In this document: positions 1 through 7,557 of the stretch, in pieces
Layout of the letters: the number at the start of each line of letters is the position of its first letter
Numbering within the stretch: the stretch's first letter is position 1
Assembly: GCF_900100855.1 (NCBI RefSeq)
Contig: NZ_FNCB01000005.1
Span: 105,250-169,249, forward strand
From: Idiomarina zobellii
GTDB lineage: Bacteria > Pseudomonadota > Gammaproteobacteria > Enterobacterales > Alteromonadaceae
Length of the DNA: 64,000 nucleotides
Direction: 5' to 3'
The notes under the pieces: model-generated
What the model was told of the DNA's origin: nothing
Seen by the model: only the letters and a program-made list of their open reading frames with translations
Database searches by the model: none
Made by a program: the position numbers and the translations under genes

Positions 1-405
1 GGTATTCGATATCCACATGGATAAAAATGCGGTCGCAGCCATAAACGAGATAACCACTTTGCGACCATTGTCAGCTCCGATACGGGCGATAAGCGTTAAT
101 GCCATACGTTTGTGAACGCCGCTGGCTTCCACCGCTTTGGCCAACATAAAGGCACCCATGAACAATAAAATGATATTGTCACCCAGCGCGCCTGCAGCGG
201 TGCTGGTATCAATAACTCCGAATACGGGCAGTAACACGAAGGGCAACAATGAAGTGACAGGCAGAGGAATGCATTCGGTGACCCACCACCAAGCGACCCA
301 GATCACAGTACACAGGGTAAGAGCTGCCGGTAAAGGCATATTGGCGAGTTGGGTGGCAAGCAGTACAGTGAGAGTGGTTAATGGCCCCAGCGCTAAATGT
401 TTCAT
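1..405 (-). CDS. DASS/SLC13-family anion:Na+ symporter, N-terminal part
   Basis: The first 135 codons are present and the gene runs off the left edge. The start is the ATG at 405-403 (MKHLALG). The reading shows hydrophobic segments followed by the DASS-type stretch WWWVTECIPLPVTSLLP, then DNIILLFMGAFMLAKAVEASG, and ends at MWISNT, which resembles the SNT sodium/substrate signature of this family. Family members import dicarboxylates, sulfate or related anions using the sodium gradient across the inner membrane. The substrate cannot be told from this fragment. It is divergent from the ATP-grasp gene at 467. No ribosome site stands out before the start, so the start is moderately sure and the family is fairly sure. 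Confidence 0.75.
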   Translation of the reverse strand, partial: MKHLALGPLTTLTVLLATQLANMPLPAALTLCTVIWVAWWWVTECIPLPVTSLLPFVLLPVFGVIDTSTAAGALGDNIILLFMGAFMLAKAVEASGVHKRMALTLIARIGADNGRKVVISFMAATAFLSMWISNT

Positions 406-466
406 TAAACGATTTTTCTATCCATAGCGTATCTTTCCCAGTAAAGATAATAGATAAGAGGTTCAC

Positions 467-1408
467 ATGCGAGATATTGTTATTCTGCACGAAAATGAAG
501 AGTGGCTAGTGCCATTGAGAGCAGAATTTGAGAAGCGCGGAGTTGCGGCCAAAGAATGGTTTCTTGATACGGGGATTATTCCTTTTACCGAACTACCCGA
601 TGATGCGGTGTACTACAACCGTATGAGCGCATCGTCACATACGCGTGGACATCGGTTCGCACCTGAACTGACCCGTATGGCGCTTACCTGGCTTGAAAAC
701 AACAACCGCACCGTTGTGAATGGCAGCGGTGTGCTGGCGCTGGAAGTGTGTAAATTATCGCAGTATGCGGCTTTGCAAAAAGCCGGACTCAATGTGCCAA
801 AAACACAAGCTGTGGTTGGCAAAGAGCTTATTGCGGAAGCGGCTGAAAACTTTGCTCAATGGCCACTTATTTTGAAACCAAACCGTGGCGGTAAGGGCTT
901 GGGAGTTATCAAGTTTGACGATGTGGCCGGTTTGCAAGCTTATATAGAGAGCGATGACTACGAAGAGCCATTAGACGGTGTTTGGCTGTTGCAGGAGTAC
1001 ATTAAGCCGAAGCAACCGCACATTACTCGTAGCGAATTTGTTGGTCAGAAGTTTGTATACGCAGTCAATGTGAATACAGAGCAGGGTTTTGAGCTTTGTC
1101 CGGCGGACGTATGCAGTGTTGACGATGCGTTCTGCCCCACGAGCGAAGCACCGGCGGAGACCCCCAATAAGTTTTCGATTACAAAACGCTTTAACGGCCA
1201 CGAAATTATTTTCGCGCTTGAGGCGTTTTTGAAAGCAAATGATATTGATGTGGCGGGTATTGAGTTCATTGAGGACGAAAAAGGCGAGTTGTACGTTTAT
1301 GACGTGAATACCAATACGAACTACAATCAAACTGCCGAGCGCGAAGCCGATGTGAAGCAAACTGGAATGGGTGCGTTGGCGGATTACCTTATTGGTTTAG
1401 CCAAATAA
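467..1408 (+). CDS. RimK-like ATP-grasp ligase
   Basis: A 313-residue soluble protein of the ATP-grasp superfamily, which joins a carboxylate to an amine or thiol via an acyl phosphate. The N-terminal third is the pre-ATP-grasp domain. The ATP-grasp core follows, with the nucleotide-binding ILKPNRGGKGLGVIKF near residues 137-152 and the metal-binding end IEFIEDEKGELYVYDVNTNTNYN near 264-286, where E and paired N residues bind Mg. The length matches RimK-type amino-acid ligases. The ligands joined are not evident. It stands alone, divergent from the transporter at the left edge and convergent with the TonB receptor. RBS AGAGG lies before ATG 467. The family is clear, the specific reaction is not. 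Confidence 0.8.
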   Translation: MRDIVILHENEEWLVPLRAEFEKRGVAAKEWFLDTGIIPFTELPDDAVYYNRMSASSHTRGHRFAPELTRMALTWLENNNRTVVNGSGVLALEVCKLSQYAALQKAGLNVPKTQAVVGKELIAEAAENFAQWPLILKPNRGGKGLGVIKFDDVAGLQAYIESDDYEEPLDGVWLLQEYIKPKQPHITRSEFVGQKFVYAVNVNTEQGFELCPADVCSVDDAFCPTSEAPAETPNKFSITKRFNGHEIIFALEAFLKANDIDVAGIEFIEDEKGELYVYDVNTNTNYNQTAEREADVKQTGMGALADYLIGLAK

Positions 1409-1419
1409 TTAACCCGTAA

Positions 1420-1456
1420 ACAAAAAAACGGCCCCAACTTGTGGGGCCGCAAAAAA
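1420..1456 (-). terminator. Rho-independent terminator of the FecA-type receptor gene
   Basis: A perfect 8-bp stem (CGGCCCCA/TGGGGCCG, 1429-1436 with 1442-1449) has a 5-base loop. Read on the minus strand it is followed by a run of seven T (the A run at 1422-1428). On the plus strand no T run follows, so it mainly ends the receptor gene. It lies between two convergent genes. Confidence 0.8.
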
Positions 1457-1477
1457 GCCAGGGAGAGAGTCTGGCGT

Positions 1478-3616
1478 TTAGAAAGTGTATTCAACACCAA
1501 ATGACGCTGTTTGAGGTTTGTTAGGGCGTGCACCATGCGGTGAGCGAGCCACAATTTTTTGCTGATCAAACAGGTTTTCGACTTTGAAATAAACCGCCAT
1601 GTTGTTGTTCATCTCATAACGGCTGACAAAATCAGTCACAAATACAGACTCCGTTCTGTCGAATTGACTGTCGGTACGGTTACAGCCGACATCGACACAC
1701 ATCTCGTCCGCGTACTTCGCTACAACGTAGTTAATCCAACCGTTTTGGTTGTCTAAAGCAACGCGCATACTGAAGGTGTTTTGCGGAATATCGTTTAACT
1801 CATCGCCATCCATTAGACCTGACACGGCGTTGTCTTTGCTAATTTCACCTTTGGTGTAGGTGTAAGTCACATCTACAGGTATCAGGAAGCTCCCAGCTTC
1901 AAAGGTGTTGCTCGCCTGGAATTCTAAACCGCGAACGACCGAATCGCCCAGGACGTAGTTGCCTGACTCTGCGCCGTTGTCACAAGGGTTAGCAATAGAG
2001 CATTGCTGTGTGGTGTCGCTAAAGTCGCTGTAGAAACCAACCGCTTCGACAAATAGAGCACCTTGGTTGTAACGCACGCCAGCTTCATAGTTCGTGCTGG
2101 TTTCAGGCTCCTGGTTTTCGGTTGCGCCGCCACCTAAAGGAGAGAAGCCTTTGTGAACACCAGCAAGAACCTGCCAGTTGTCGTTTACGTCATAAGTAAA
2201 GGAGGCACCAGGTAACCATTCGCTGCTATCGTTAGAGCGTGCGCTGTCTAACTCACTACGGTCCGGCACTGCAAACTGTAGGCGTGAAGATTCAACGTCT
2301 TCATGACGAAGTGCCAGGTTAACCATCAAATCGTCAGTAACTTGCCACTGGTCAGTAACCCAAAAGCTGACGGCTTCAGCTTTTTCTAAACGGTTGTCGC
2401 CACCGGTTGGTTGAATGAACGAGTCAAACACCAGGCTACCGTTAACTTGATCGAAGACTTCTTTTAATTGGTAACGATCCATTTCGTCGGTGTGATCACG
2501 TACGCCAATTTTGAGGAAGTGCGATGCCAGCTCAATACCGGTATTTACTTCAACGCCATAAGAGTCGTAGCCACGGTTACCGTTGGTCCAGGTTATGTCT
2601 TGGTAATCTTGCTCGCCGTGTAAAACAGCTAGCGCGTCAGTGTCACCCGCATTGGCTAAGTCAACTAAGCCATTAACAACACCCGCTTTAAACCAGTTAC
2701 GCTTAAAGTGGTTTTTATAGGTGAGCACATTCAATTCAACGGCGTCAGTTAGCTCCAGGTTGTAGTTAAGGCTGATAGCGTCATGATGATTGTTCATCTG
2801 GTCAATTTCAGACAACCCATAACGGCGGTTAGGGTTTTCAGCGAAGTCTGCGTCAGTAAGACCTGCATAAGTTTCGTTTGAGGTTTCTTCTGAATACTGG
2901 AATTTAGCCAGTAAACTTTGACGATCGCCTGTCCATTTTAGTTTGGCCACATAATCTTCAATGTCGAACCCGGCATCACGACCACTGCGGTCAATGTTTT
3001 TAAATCCGTCGCTGCTGCGCTGTACGGTTTCTAGCAAGAACCCCCATTGACCTTCAGTTCCACCAACGTGAGCGTGAATATCACGGCTGCTGTTTTCACC
3101 AAACTCTGTTAACACCTGCCCACCAAACTGTTCTGGGACTGGGGTCGTGACCAGATTAAGCACACCACCCGTGGTTTGAGGACCGTAACGCAATAAAGGG
3201 GCGCCTTTGAGTACCTCAATCGATGACATGCGGAATGTGGTGGGGAAGTAGTAGGCTGAAGGGTTAGAGTAAGGTGCTGGCGCCATCATCACGCCGTCTT
3301 CCAAAATAGTAACTTTACTGACACGACCAGCGGTTGCGGCACGGATACCAATGTTTGGTCGTAGGCCCTGACCGTCTTCCTCACGCACATAAACACCCGG
3401 GATGGTTTTCATTAACTGGTTAATATCCGTGGGTACTTCGATGCGCATTTGCTCTTCGTCGATAACCGCGCTTGATCCCGCTGTGGCTCTCGAATCAGTT
3501 TTCGTACCGATAATTTTGATTTGTTCAATGTCATCGGTTCGGTCAATAGCAACCTCTGCAAAGGCTGGAGCGGCGAAGCTTGTAAGAATAGCCGTAGTCA
3601 GTAACGTCTTTTTCAT
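1478..3616 (-). CDS. FecA-type TonB-dependent siderophore/ferric citrate receptor
   Basis: A 712-residue outer-membrane receptor. The signal peptide is MKKTLLTTAILTSFAAPAFA, cleaved after residue 20. The plug domain (about 45-165) carries EEDGQGLRPNIGIRAA and ILEDGVMMAPAPYSNPSAYYFP, both typical of the FecA group (COG4772). A 22-strand barrel follows and ends in the terminal aromatic FGVEYTF. There is no N-terminal signalling extension and no FecI/FecR pair nearby, so it is a transport-only version. A probable Fur site lies just upstream at 3676-3706, consistent with iron control. The substrate is inferred to be an iron chelate, but citrate itself is not shown. A T-tailed hairpin ends the gene. 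Confidence 0.85.
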   Translation of the reverse strand: MKKTLLTTAILTSFAAPAFAEVAIDRTDDIEQIKIIGTKTDSRATAGSSAVIDEEQMRIEVPTDINQLMKTIPGVYVREEDGQGLRPNIGIRAATAGRVSKVTILEDGVMMAPAPYSNPSAYYFPTTFRMSSIEVLKGAPLLRYGPQTTGGVLNLVTTPVPEQFGGQVLTEFGENSSRDIHAHVGGTEGQWGFLLETVQRSSDGFKNIDRSGRDAGFDIEDYVAKLKWTGDRQSLLAKFQYSEETSNETYAGLTDADFAENPNRRYGLSEIDQMNNHHDAISLNYNLELTDAVELNVLTYKNHFKRNWFKAGVVNGLVDLANAGDTDALAVLHGEQDYQDITWTNGNRGYDSYGVEVNTGIELASHFLKIGVRDHTDEMDRYQLKEVFDQVNGSLVFDSFIQPTGGDNRLEKAEAVSFWVTDQWQVTDDLMVNLALRHEDVESSRLQFAVPDRSELDSARSNDSSEWLPGASFTYDVNDNWQVLAGVHKGFSPLGGGATENQEPETSTNYEAGVRYNQGALFVEAVGFYSDFSDTTQQCSIANPCDNGAESGNYVLGDSVVRGLEFQASNTFEAGSFLIPVDVTYTYTKGEISKDNAVSGLMDGDELNDIPQNTFSMRVALDNQNGWINYVVAKYADEMCVDVGCNRTDSQFDRTESVFVTDFVSRYEMNNNMAVYFKVENLFDQQKIVARSPHGARPNKPQTASFGVEYTF

Positions 3617-3675
3617 GATCTACCCTGTTAATGTTTTTTGAAAGGTTATTTCATTATTGGTTTATCAAATCGCTG

Positions 3676-3706
3676 CGAATGCTAATATAAATAATAATGA
3701 TTCGCA
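3676..3706. promoter_or_regulatory. Probable Fur-binding region
   Basis: An A/T-rich stretch containing AATAATAATGATT sits between outer arms GCGAAT (3675-3680) and ATTCGC (3699-3704). It resembles the Fur consensus hexamer array (GATAAT repeats) and is placed about 60-90 bases upstream of the FecA-type receptor start on the minus strand. The divergent lipoprotein gene at 3844 shares this intergenic region. The match is by eye only. Confidence 0.5.
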
Positions 3707-3843
3707 ACAACATCTTTGATCTAACGCAACTCCTTAGTCGGTTTTTTTAAGGCACTGGTCGCTCGCTTCTTCAGAGCGTTTGGTTAAAAGCGCATTCGCG
3801 AGTAAAGTGTGTAGATAAAGAATCAGTAGCTAAGGCGTTTTAA

Positions 3844-4779
3844 ATGATGAAGATAATAAAACTGGCAGCGGGCTTGAGTGCACTTTCCGTTTTAGCAGGG
3901 TGCAGCTCACTTACCAGCGACTCGAAACAAAGTATTCAGTACCAATGCGGCGCAGCAGAAGTCGAGCTCAACTTTGCTGACGAATCGGCGACACTTCATT
4001 ACAAAGACAGCTCGGTACCTTTGAAGCGAGTGGTTAGCGCATCCGGTGCACGATACAACGATGGTTCAGATCCAATAACCCAGTACTGGGGAAAAGGGAA
4101 CGAAGCAACTATTACCTGGCGTGGGCAGGAGTTGCCGACGTGCGTCGAACAAGGAACATTGCCAAAACACTTCACGGGGCGTGGCAACGAACCTTTTTGG
4201 CAGGTGGCAGTTAACCCGCAGCATATGACCATTACTACGCCAGACACTGAAGCTATAGTCGACGTTTCGCCTGCTAAGGTTGTTTCAGAGAGTCCTTATG
4301 AATGGCGTATTGAGTCAGCAACAGAAACGCAGTTAGTGGTTATAAATACCTTATGTCGAGATTCCATGAGCGGACGTCTCTATCCCTACCAAGTCGATTT
4401 GCACGAAGGCGGTAATGTCTATTCCGGCTGTGGCGGTGACAGCGAATGGCTGGTGCAGGGCGTTGAGTGGCAATTGGTTGAGTTTGACGAGCATTCACTG
4501 AATACGAAAGCGCCAACACTGAGTTTTCTGGCTGACGGTCAGTTGACCGGCTTTAATGGTTGCAACCGCTATTTCGGTCAATACAACTTAGGTGGTGAGC
4601 TGGCGCAAATACGACTGATGGGCAGCACCAAAATGGCGTGTCCGGAAACGGCCAGCCAGCTGGAAAGAGACTTCAGTGAAGCCATGCAGCGCGTTTATCA
4701 AGTCAGCATCGATAATAAAGAGCGGTTAGTGTTGACCACTCGCGGTAATCGACAACTGATATTTGTCGAGCACAACTAG
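3844..4779 (+). CDS. Three-domain lipoprotein: MliC-like, central unknown domain, META/HslJ-like
   Basis: A 311-residue lipoprotein. The signal peptide ends in the lipobox LAGC at about residue 20, so it should be anchored in a membrane facing the periplasm. Three parts follow. Residues about 30-105 are MliC-like (QYQCGAAEVELNF through LPTC with paired cysteines), the family that inhibits C-type lysozyme. Residues about 115-205 carry GRGNEPFWQVAVNP, seen in COG3650-type envelope proteins. Residues about 210-305 are META/HslJ-like (EWQLVEF, FNGCNRYFGQY, MACPE). Either ATG of the tandem pair at 3844/3847 could start it. A role in envelope defence is inferred from domains. The nsrR-like gene begins 26 bases after its stop. 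Confidence 0.75.
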   Translation: MMKIIKLAAGLSALSVLAGCSSLTSDSKQSIQYQCGAAEVELNFADESATLHYKDSSVPLKRVVSASGARYNDGSDPITQYWGKGNEATITWRGQELPTCVEQGTLPKHFTGRGNEPFWQVAVNPQHMTITTPDTEAIVDVSPAKVVSESPYEWRIESATETQLVVINTLCRDSMSGRLYPYQVDLHEGGNVYSGCGGDSEWLVQGVEWQLVEFDEHSLNTKAPTLSFLADGQLTGFNGCNRYFGQYNLGGELAQIRLMGSTKMACPETASQLERDFSEAMQRVYQVSIDNKERLVLTTRGNRQLIFVEHN

Positions 4780-4804
4780 TTATATCCTGATAGGGTTAAT
4801 ACCT

Positions 4805-5251
4805 ATGCAACTTAAAAAATACACCGATTATGGCTTGCGCGTTTTAATGTATTTAGCGGCGAAAAAAGATGATGACAGAGTGACTATTGATGAGCTCAGT
4901 GGCATTTTTAATGTGCCTAGAAACCACTTAAATAAAGTGGTCCATCAATTGGGAAAGGAAGGGCTCATTGAAACCCGACGGGGAAAAAACGGCGGTTTTT
5001 TGCTGGCCGTTGACCCCGCCGATGTTCGACTAGACAAGATCATTCGTCGGTTAGAAGGCGACGAATACTGGATAGATTGTCACAAGCCTGAATGTGCGAT
5101 ATTTCCAGCCTGCGAGCTGAAGAATTTAATAAACGAAGGTAAGGAAACGTTCTATCGGTTTTTATCAGACTATACATTGGCTTCGCTAATGCAGAATGAC
5201 GCTGATATTCGCCGACTCTGGGGACAGGAAATTCCAATAAACGAAGCATAA
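4805..5251 (+). CDS. nsrR: NsrR-type Rrf2 family nitric-oxide-sensing repressor
   Basis: A 148-residue Rrf2 regulator. The N-terminus [18 protein letters not shown] is the classic Rrf2 winged-helix start, so ATG 4805 is preferred over the longer reading from 4763, which overlaps the preceding gene. The recognition helix region is [13 protein letters not shown], followed by the wing RRGKNGGF. Cysteines C92, C97 and C103 keep the C-x4-C-x5-C spacing of NsrR, which holds an iron-sulfur cluster destroyed by nitric oxide. The usual targets (hmp, norB, hcp) are not nearby. The exported amidohydrolase begins 16 bases downstream and is probably cotranscribed. IscR-like function is less likely given the cysteine spacing. 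Confidence 0.8.
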   Translation: MQLKKYTDYGLRVLMYLAAKKDDDRVTIDELSGIFNVPRNHLNKVVHQLGKEGLIETRRGKNGGFLLAVDPADVRLDKIIRRLEGDEYWIDCHKPECAIFPACELKNLINEGKETFYRFLSDYTLASLMQNDADIRRLWGQEIPINEA

Positions 5252-5267
5252 TAATAAGGGGAGTTTC

Positions 5268-6539
5268 ATGCTTAAAAAGTTAGCAGTAGGCATAGCCGTT
5301 GGTTTGGCTGCAACATCTGCGCAGGCGAGTGACTGGCTGCATTGCGGCGATGTTTTTGACAGCCAATCAGGGCAACTTGTTGGTGAGCGCTATATTGAAG
5401 TTGAAAACGGTGATATTAAATCGGTGAAGGTTAATGCTCCGGGGAATTCGGGTAGTTTGATAGACTTATCGGACAGCACTTGCCTGCCTGGTTTTATTGA
5501 CCTCCATGTGCATTTAGATGGTCAGTCAGGACCCAACTCATACATTAAACAGTTTACTCAGAACCCAGCCGACTTGGCCCTGGTTGCTCAGAATTACGGC
5601 ATGAAAACGCTGAAAGCTGGCTTTACGACGGTACGTAACCCAGGCGACTCGGACAATGTGACTATCGCCCTGCGAAATGCGATTAACGCAGGCATTACCG
5701 ATGGCCCGCGCATTTACACTGCAGGCAAGTCGATTGCTACAACAGGTGGGCATGCGGACCCGACAAATGGCTGGAAAGAACAGCTTATGGGTCGCCCAAC
5801 ACCGAAAGACGGGGTTATCAATAGTGAAGAAGATGCTCGTGAAGCGGTTCGTCAGCATTACAAAGATGGTGCCGACTTTATTAAAATTACCGCAACCGGT
5901 GGTGTATTAAGTATGGCCAGCAGCGGTGATAACCCTCAGTTTACTGACGATGAGTTAGAAGCTTTGGTTGATATTGCCGATGATTACAACTTTCATGTAG
6001 CGGCTCATGCGCACGGTAAAGCAGGTATGCTTCGCGCAGTAAAAGCGGGTATTGCCTCAGTTGAGCATGGTACCTATATGGACGATGAAGTCATTGCTGC
6101 AATGAAAGAGCATGGCACGTATTTAGTGCCAACAATACTGGCGGGTAAATTCGTTGCTGAAAAAGCCGAAATTGATGGCTACTTTCCTGAAGTCGTAAGG
6201 CCGAAGGCGCGCGAAATTGGTCCTAAAATTCAGGATACCTTCGCAAAAGCGTATAAAGCCGGTGTGAACGTTGCCTTTGGTACGGACACTGGTGTGTCAG
6301 CGCATGGTGACAATGCGCTGGAATTCCAGTACATGGTCGAAGCCGGTATGCCGGAAGCTGAAGCAATTCAAGCGGCAACCAGTATCGCTGCTGACTTCCT
6401 TAAGAACGATAAAATTGGCCGTATCGAAGCGAATAAGAAAGCCGACATTGTGGCGGTAAAAGGGAATCCTTTAGAGGATATTACACTGCTGCAAAACGTT
6501 AGCTTCGTTATGAAAGGCGGAAAAGTGTATAAGCAGTAA
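5268..6539 (+). CDS. Exported amidohydrolase (Xaa-Pro dipeptidase/imidazolonepropionase-like)
   Basis: A 423-residue metal-dependent hydrolase with a signal peptide ([20 protein letters not shown]), so it acts in the periplasm. The amidohydrolase barrel shows H80-V-H82 in [10 protein letters not shown], a candidate carboxylated lysine in [10 protein letters not shown] near 210, histidines in AAHAHGK and VEHGTY, and the last metal aspartate in GTDTG. The C-terminal strands [24 protein letters not shown] are typical of the superfamily. The group most like it includes dipeptidases acting on Xaa-Pro, Xaa-Arg or Xaa-Lys, so peptide hydrolysis is likely but the substrate is not proven. RBS GGGGAG precedes ATG 5268, 16 bases after the nsrR-like gene. 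Confidence 0.75.
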   Translation: MLKKLAVGIAVGLAATSAQASDWLHCGDVFDSQSGQLVGERYIEVENGDIKSVKVNAPGNSGSLIDLSDSTCLPGFIDLHVHLDGQSGPNSYIKQFTQNPADLALVAQNYGMKTLKAGFTTVRNPGDSDNVTIALRNAINAGITDGPRIYTAGKSIATTGGHADPTNGWKEQLMGRPTPKDGVINSEEDAREAVRQHYKDGADFIKITATGGVLSMASSGDNPQFTDDELEALVDIADDYNFHVAAHAHGKAGMLRAVKAGIASVEHGTYMDDEVIAAMKEHGTYLVPTILAGKFVAEKAEIDGYFPEVVRPKAREIGPKIQDTFAKAYKAGVNVAFGTDTGVSAHGDNALEFQYMVEAGMPEAEAIQAATSIAADFLKNDKIGRIEANKKADIVAVKGNPLEDITLLQNVSFVMKGGKVYKQ

Positions 6540-6551
6540 TATAATAATGAG

Positions 6552-6585
6552 GGGTCAGTCGAACCGTACTGACCCTTCTAGTTTT
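6552..6585 (+). terminator. Possible shared terminator between convergent genes
   Basis: An 8-bp inverted repeat GGGTCAGT/ACTGACCC (6552-6559 with 6568-6575) is followed on the plus strand by TTCTAGTTTT. It lies just after the amidohydrolase stop and overlaps the last codons of the convergent MaoC-like gene. It is most convincing as the end of the plus-strand transcript. Confidence 0.5.
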
Positions 6586-7442
6586 AAAGATGTATGGTCG
6601 CCACTGCGCACTTCATACTTGGTTTTATCTTCCGCGAAATTTACCCATAGCTGCACTCTCGCAGGCAAAATAACCGGTCGTTTAAAGGTTACATCTATGT
6701 AGGTTACTGCTTTTGACTGTTGACGTTCGAGCTCTGCTTGGGCCCGCGCCATCATATACATGCCGTGAATTATCGGTTTTTCAAACCCGAACCAGCGCGA
6801 CACGAGCGGATGCAAATGGATAGGGTTAAAATCGCCGGATATACGAGCGTATCGACGACCCATACCGCTGCCTAATTGCCAGTGCGCTAAGTTGTTCCAA
6901 CCTTCATCGGGCTCAAAGGGTTTGGGGGGCGCTTTTTTAGCTTTGGCGTTGCTATTATCGCCTTTCATGACCTGATAAACACTGGTGCATGTGGAGACTT
7001 TCTCACCGTTTTGCCAAAACTCGACCGTGAACTGGGGCCTTAACCGGCGTGGAGACACATCAGGTCCGCGCTTAGGTACTTTGACTTTTGACACCAGTTG
7101 AAACGACTGGTCGATTTGAATAACCGCATGGCGCTCTAGTTTGTTGCTGACGTGCACCAAACCCGGTGCCGGCCAGGGGAAGCTGTCATCGAGCATTTGC
7201 GCTAAGTGCGCACGCTGCGCAATGCAATAAAGCATGGCAAGCGGGACATCACTCACAAAGCCACCAAAAGCATCGTGATACTTTTCAAGTTGCTTATCTG
7301 CCGGAGCGGGAATGGAGTAGTGCTTTTCCAGGGTTTCTGAATTGGCCTCAGACTCATCGCTACGCTGCAGGGTAAATAATGACCTGAACAGCATACTTGG
7401 CATGGGGGCAAGTTTTTGCGGATGGTTATCCACACGTTCCAT
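6555..7442 (-). CDS. MaoC-like (double hot-dog) acyl dehydratase/hydratase
   Basis: A 295-residue soluble protein. The C-terminal half carries the MaoC/R-hydratase motif YARISGDFNPIHLHPLVSRWFGFEKPIIHG (about residues 199-227), with the D, N and H that hydrate enoyl thioesters. The N-terminal half looks like a second, inactive hot-dog fold. A proline/lysine-rich linker (KAKKAPPKPFEP) joins the halves. Such proteins act on acyl-CoA or acyl-ACP chains, but the chain length and pathway here are unknown and no other fatty-acid gene is adjacent. It is convergent with the amidohydrolase. Confidence 0.75.
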   Translation of the reverse strand: MERVDNHPQKLAPMPSMLFRSLFTLQRSDESEANSETLEKHYSIPAPADKQLEKYHDAFGGFVSDVPLAMLYCIAQRAHLAQMLDDSFPWPAPGLVHVSNKLERHAVIQIDQSFQLVSKVKVPKRGPDVSPRRLRPQFTVEFWQNGEKVSTCTSVYQVMKGDNSNAKAKKAPPKPFEPDEGWNNLAHWQLGSGMGRRYARISGDFNPIHLHPLVSRWFGFEKPIIHGMYMMARAQAELERQQSKAVTYIDVTFKRPVILPARVQLWVNFAEDKTKYEVRSGDHTSLKLEGSVRFD

Positions 7443-7508
7443 AGTGATAGTGACTCCCTACTGACTTAGTGGTTATTCTCGCACATGTTGCAAAAATTCA
7501 ACAGTCCG

Positions 7509-7540
7509 ACCACTAAAAAGCCGCTCCGGAGAGCGGCTTG
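7509..7540 (-). terminator. Rho-independent terminator of the BCCT transporter gene
   Basis: A 9-bp stem AAGCCGCTC/GAGCGGCTT (7518-7526 with 7531-7539) has the loop CGGA. Read on the minus strand, U-rich sequence (TTTTTAGTGG) follows the stem. It sits just past the stop of the transporter gene at 7558. Confidence 0.8.
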
Positions 7541-7557
7541 CTTAGTTTTTCTTCGCG

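Noticed and set aside
971..1360. A 129-codon minus-strand frame
   Set aside because: It is antisense to the ATP-grasp ligase, whose catalytic motifs are present in the same bases.
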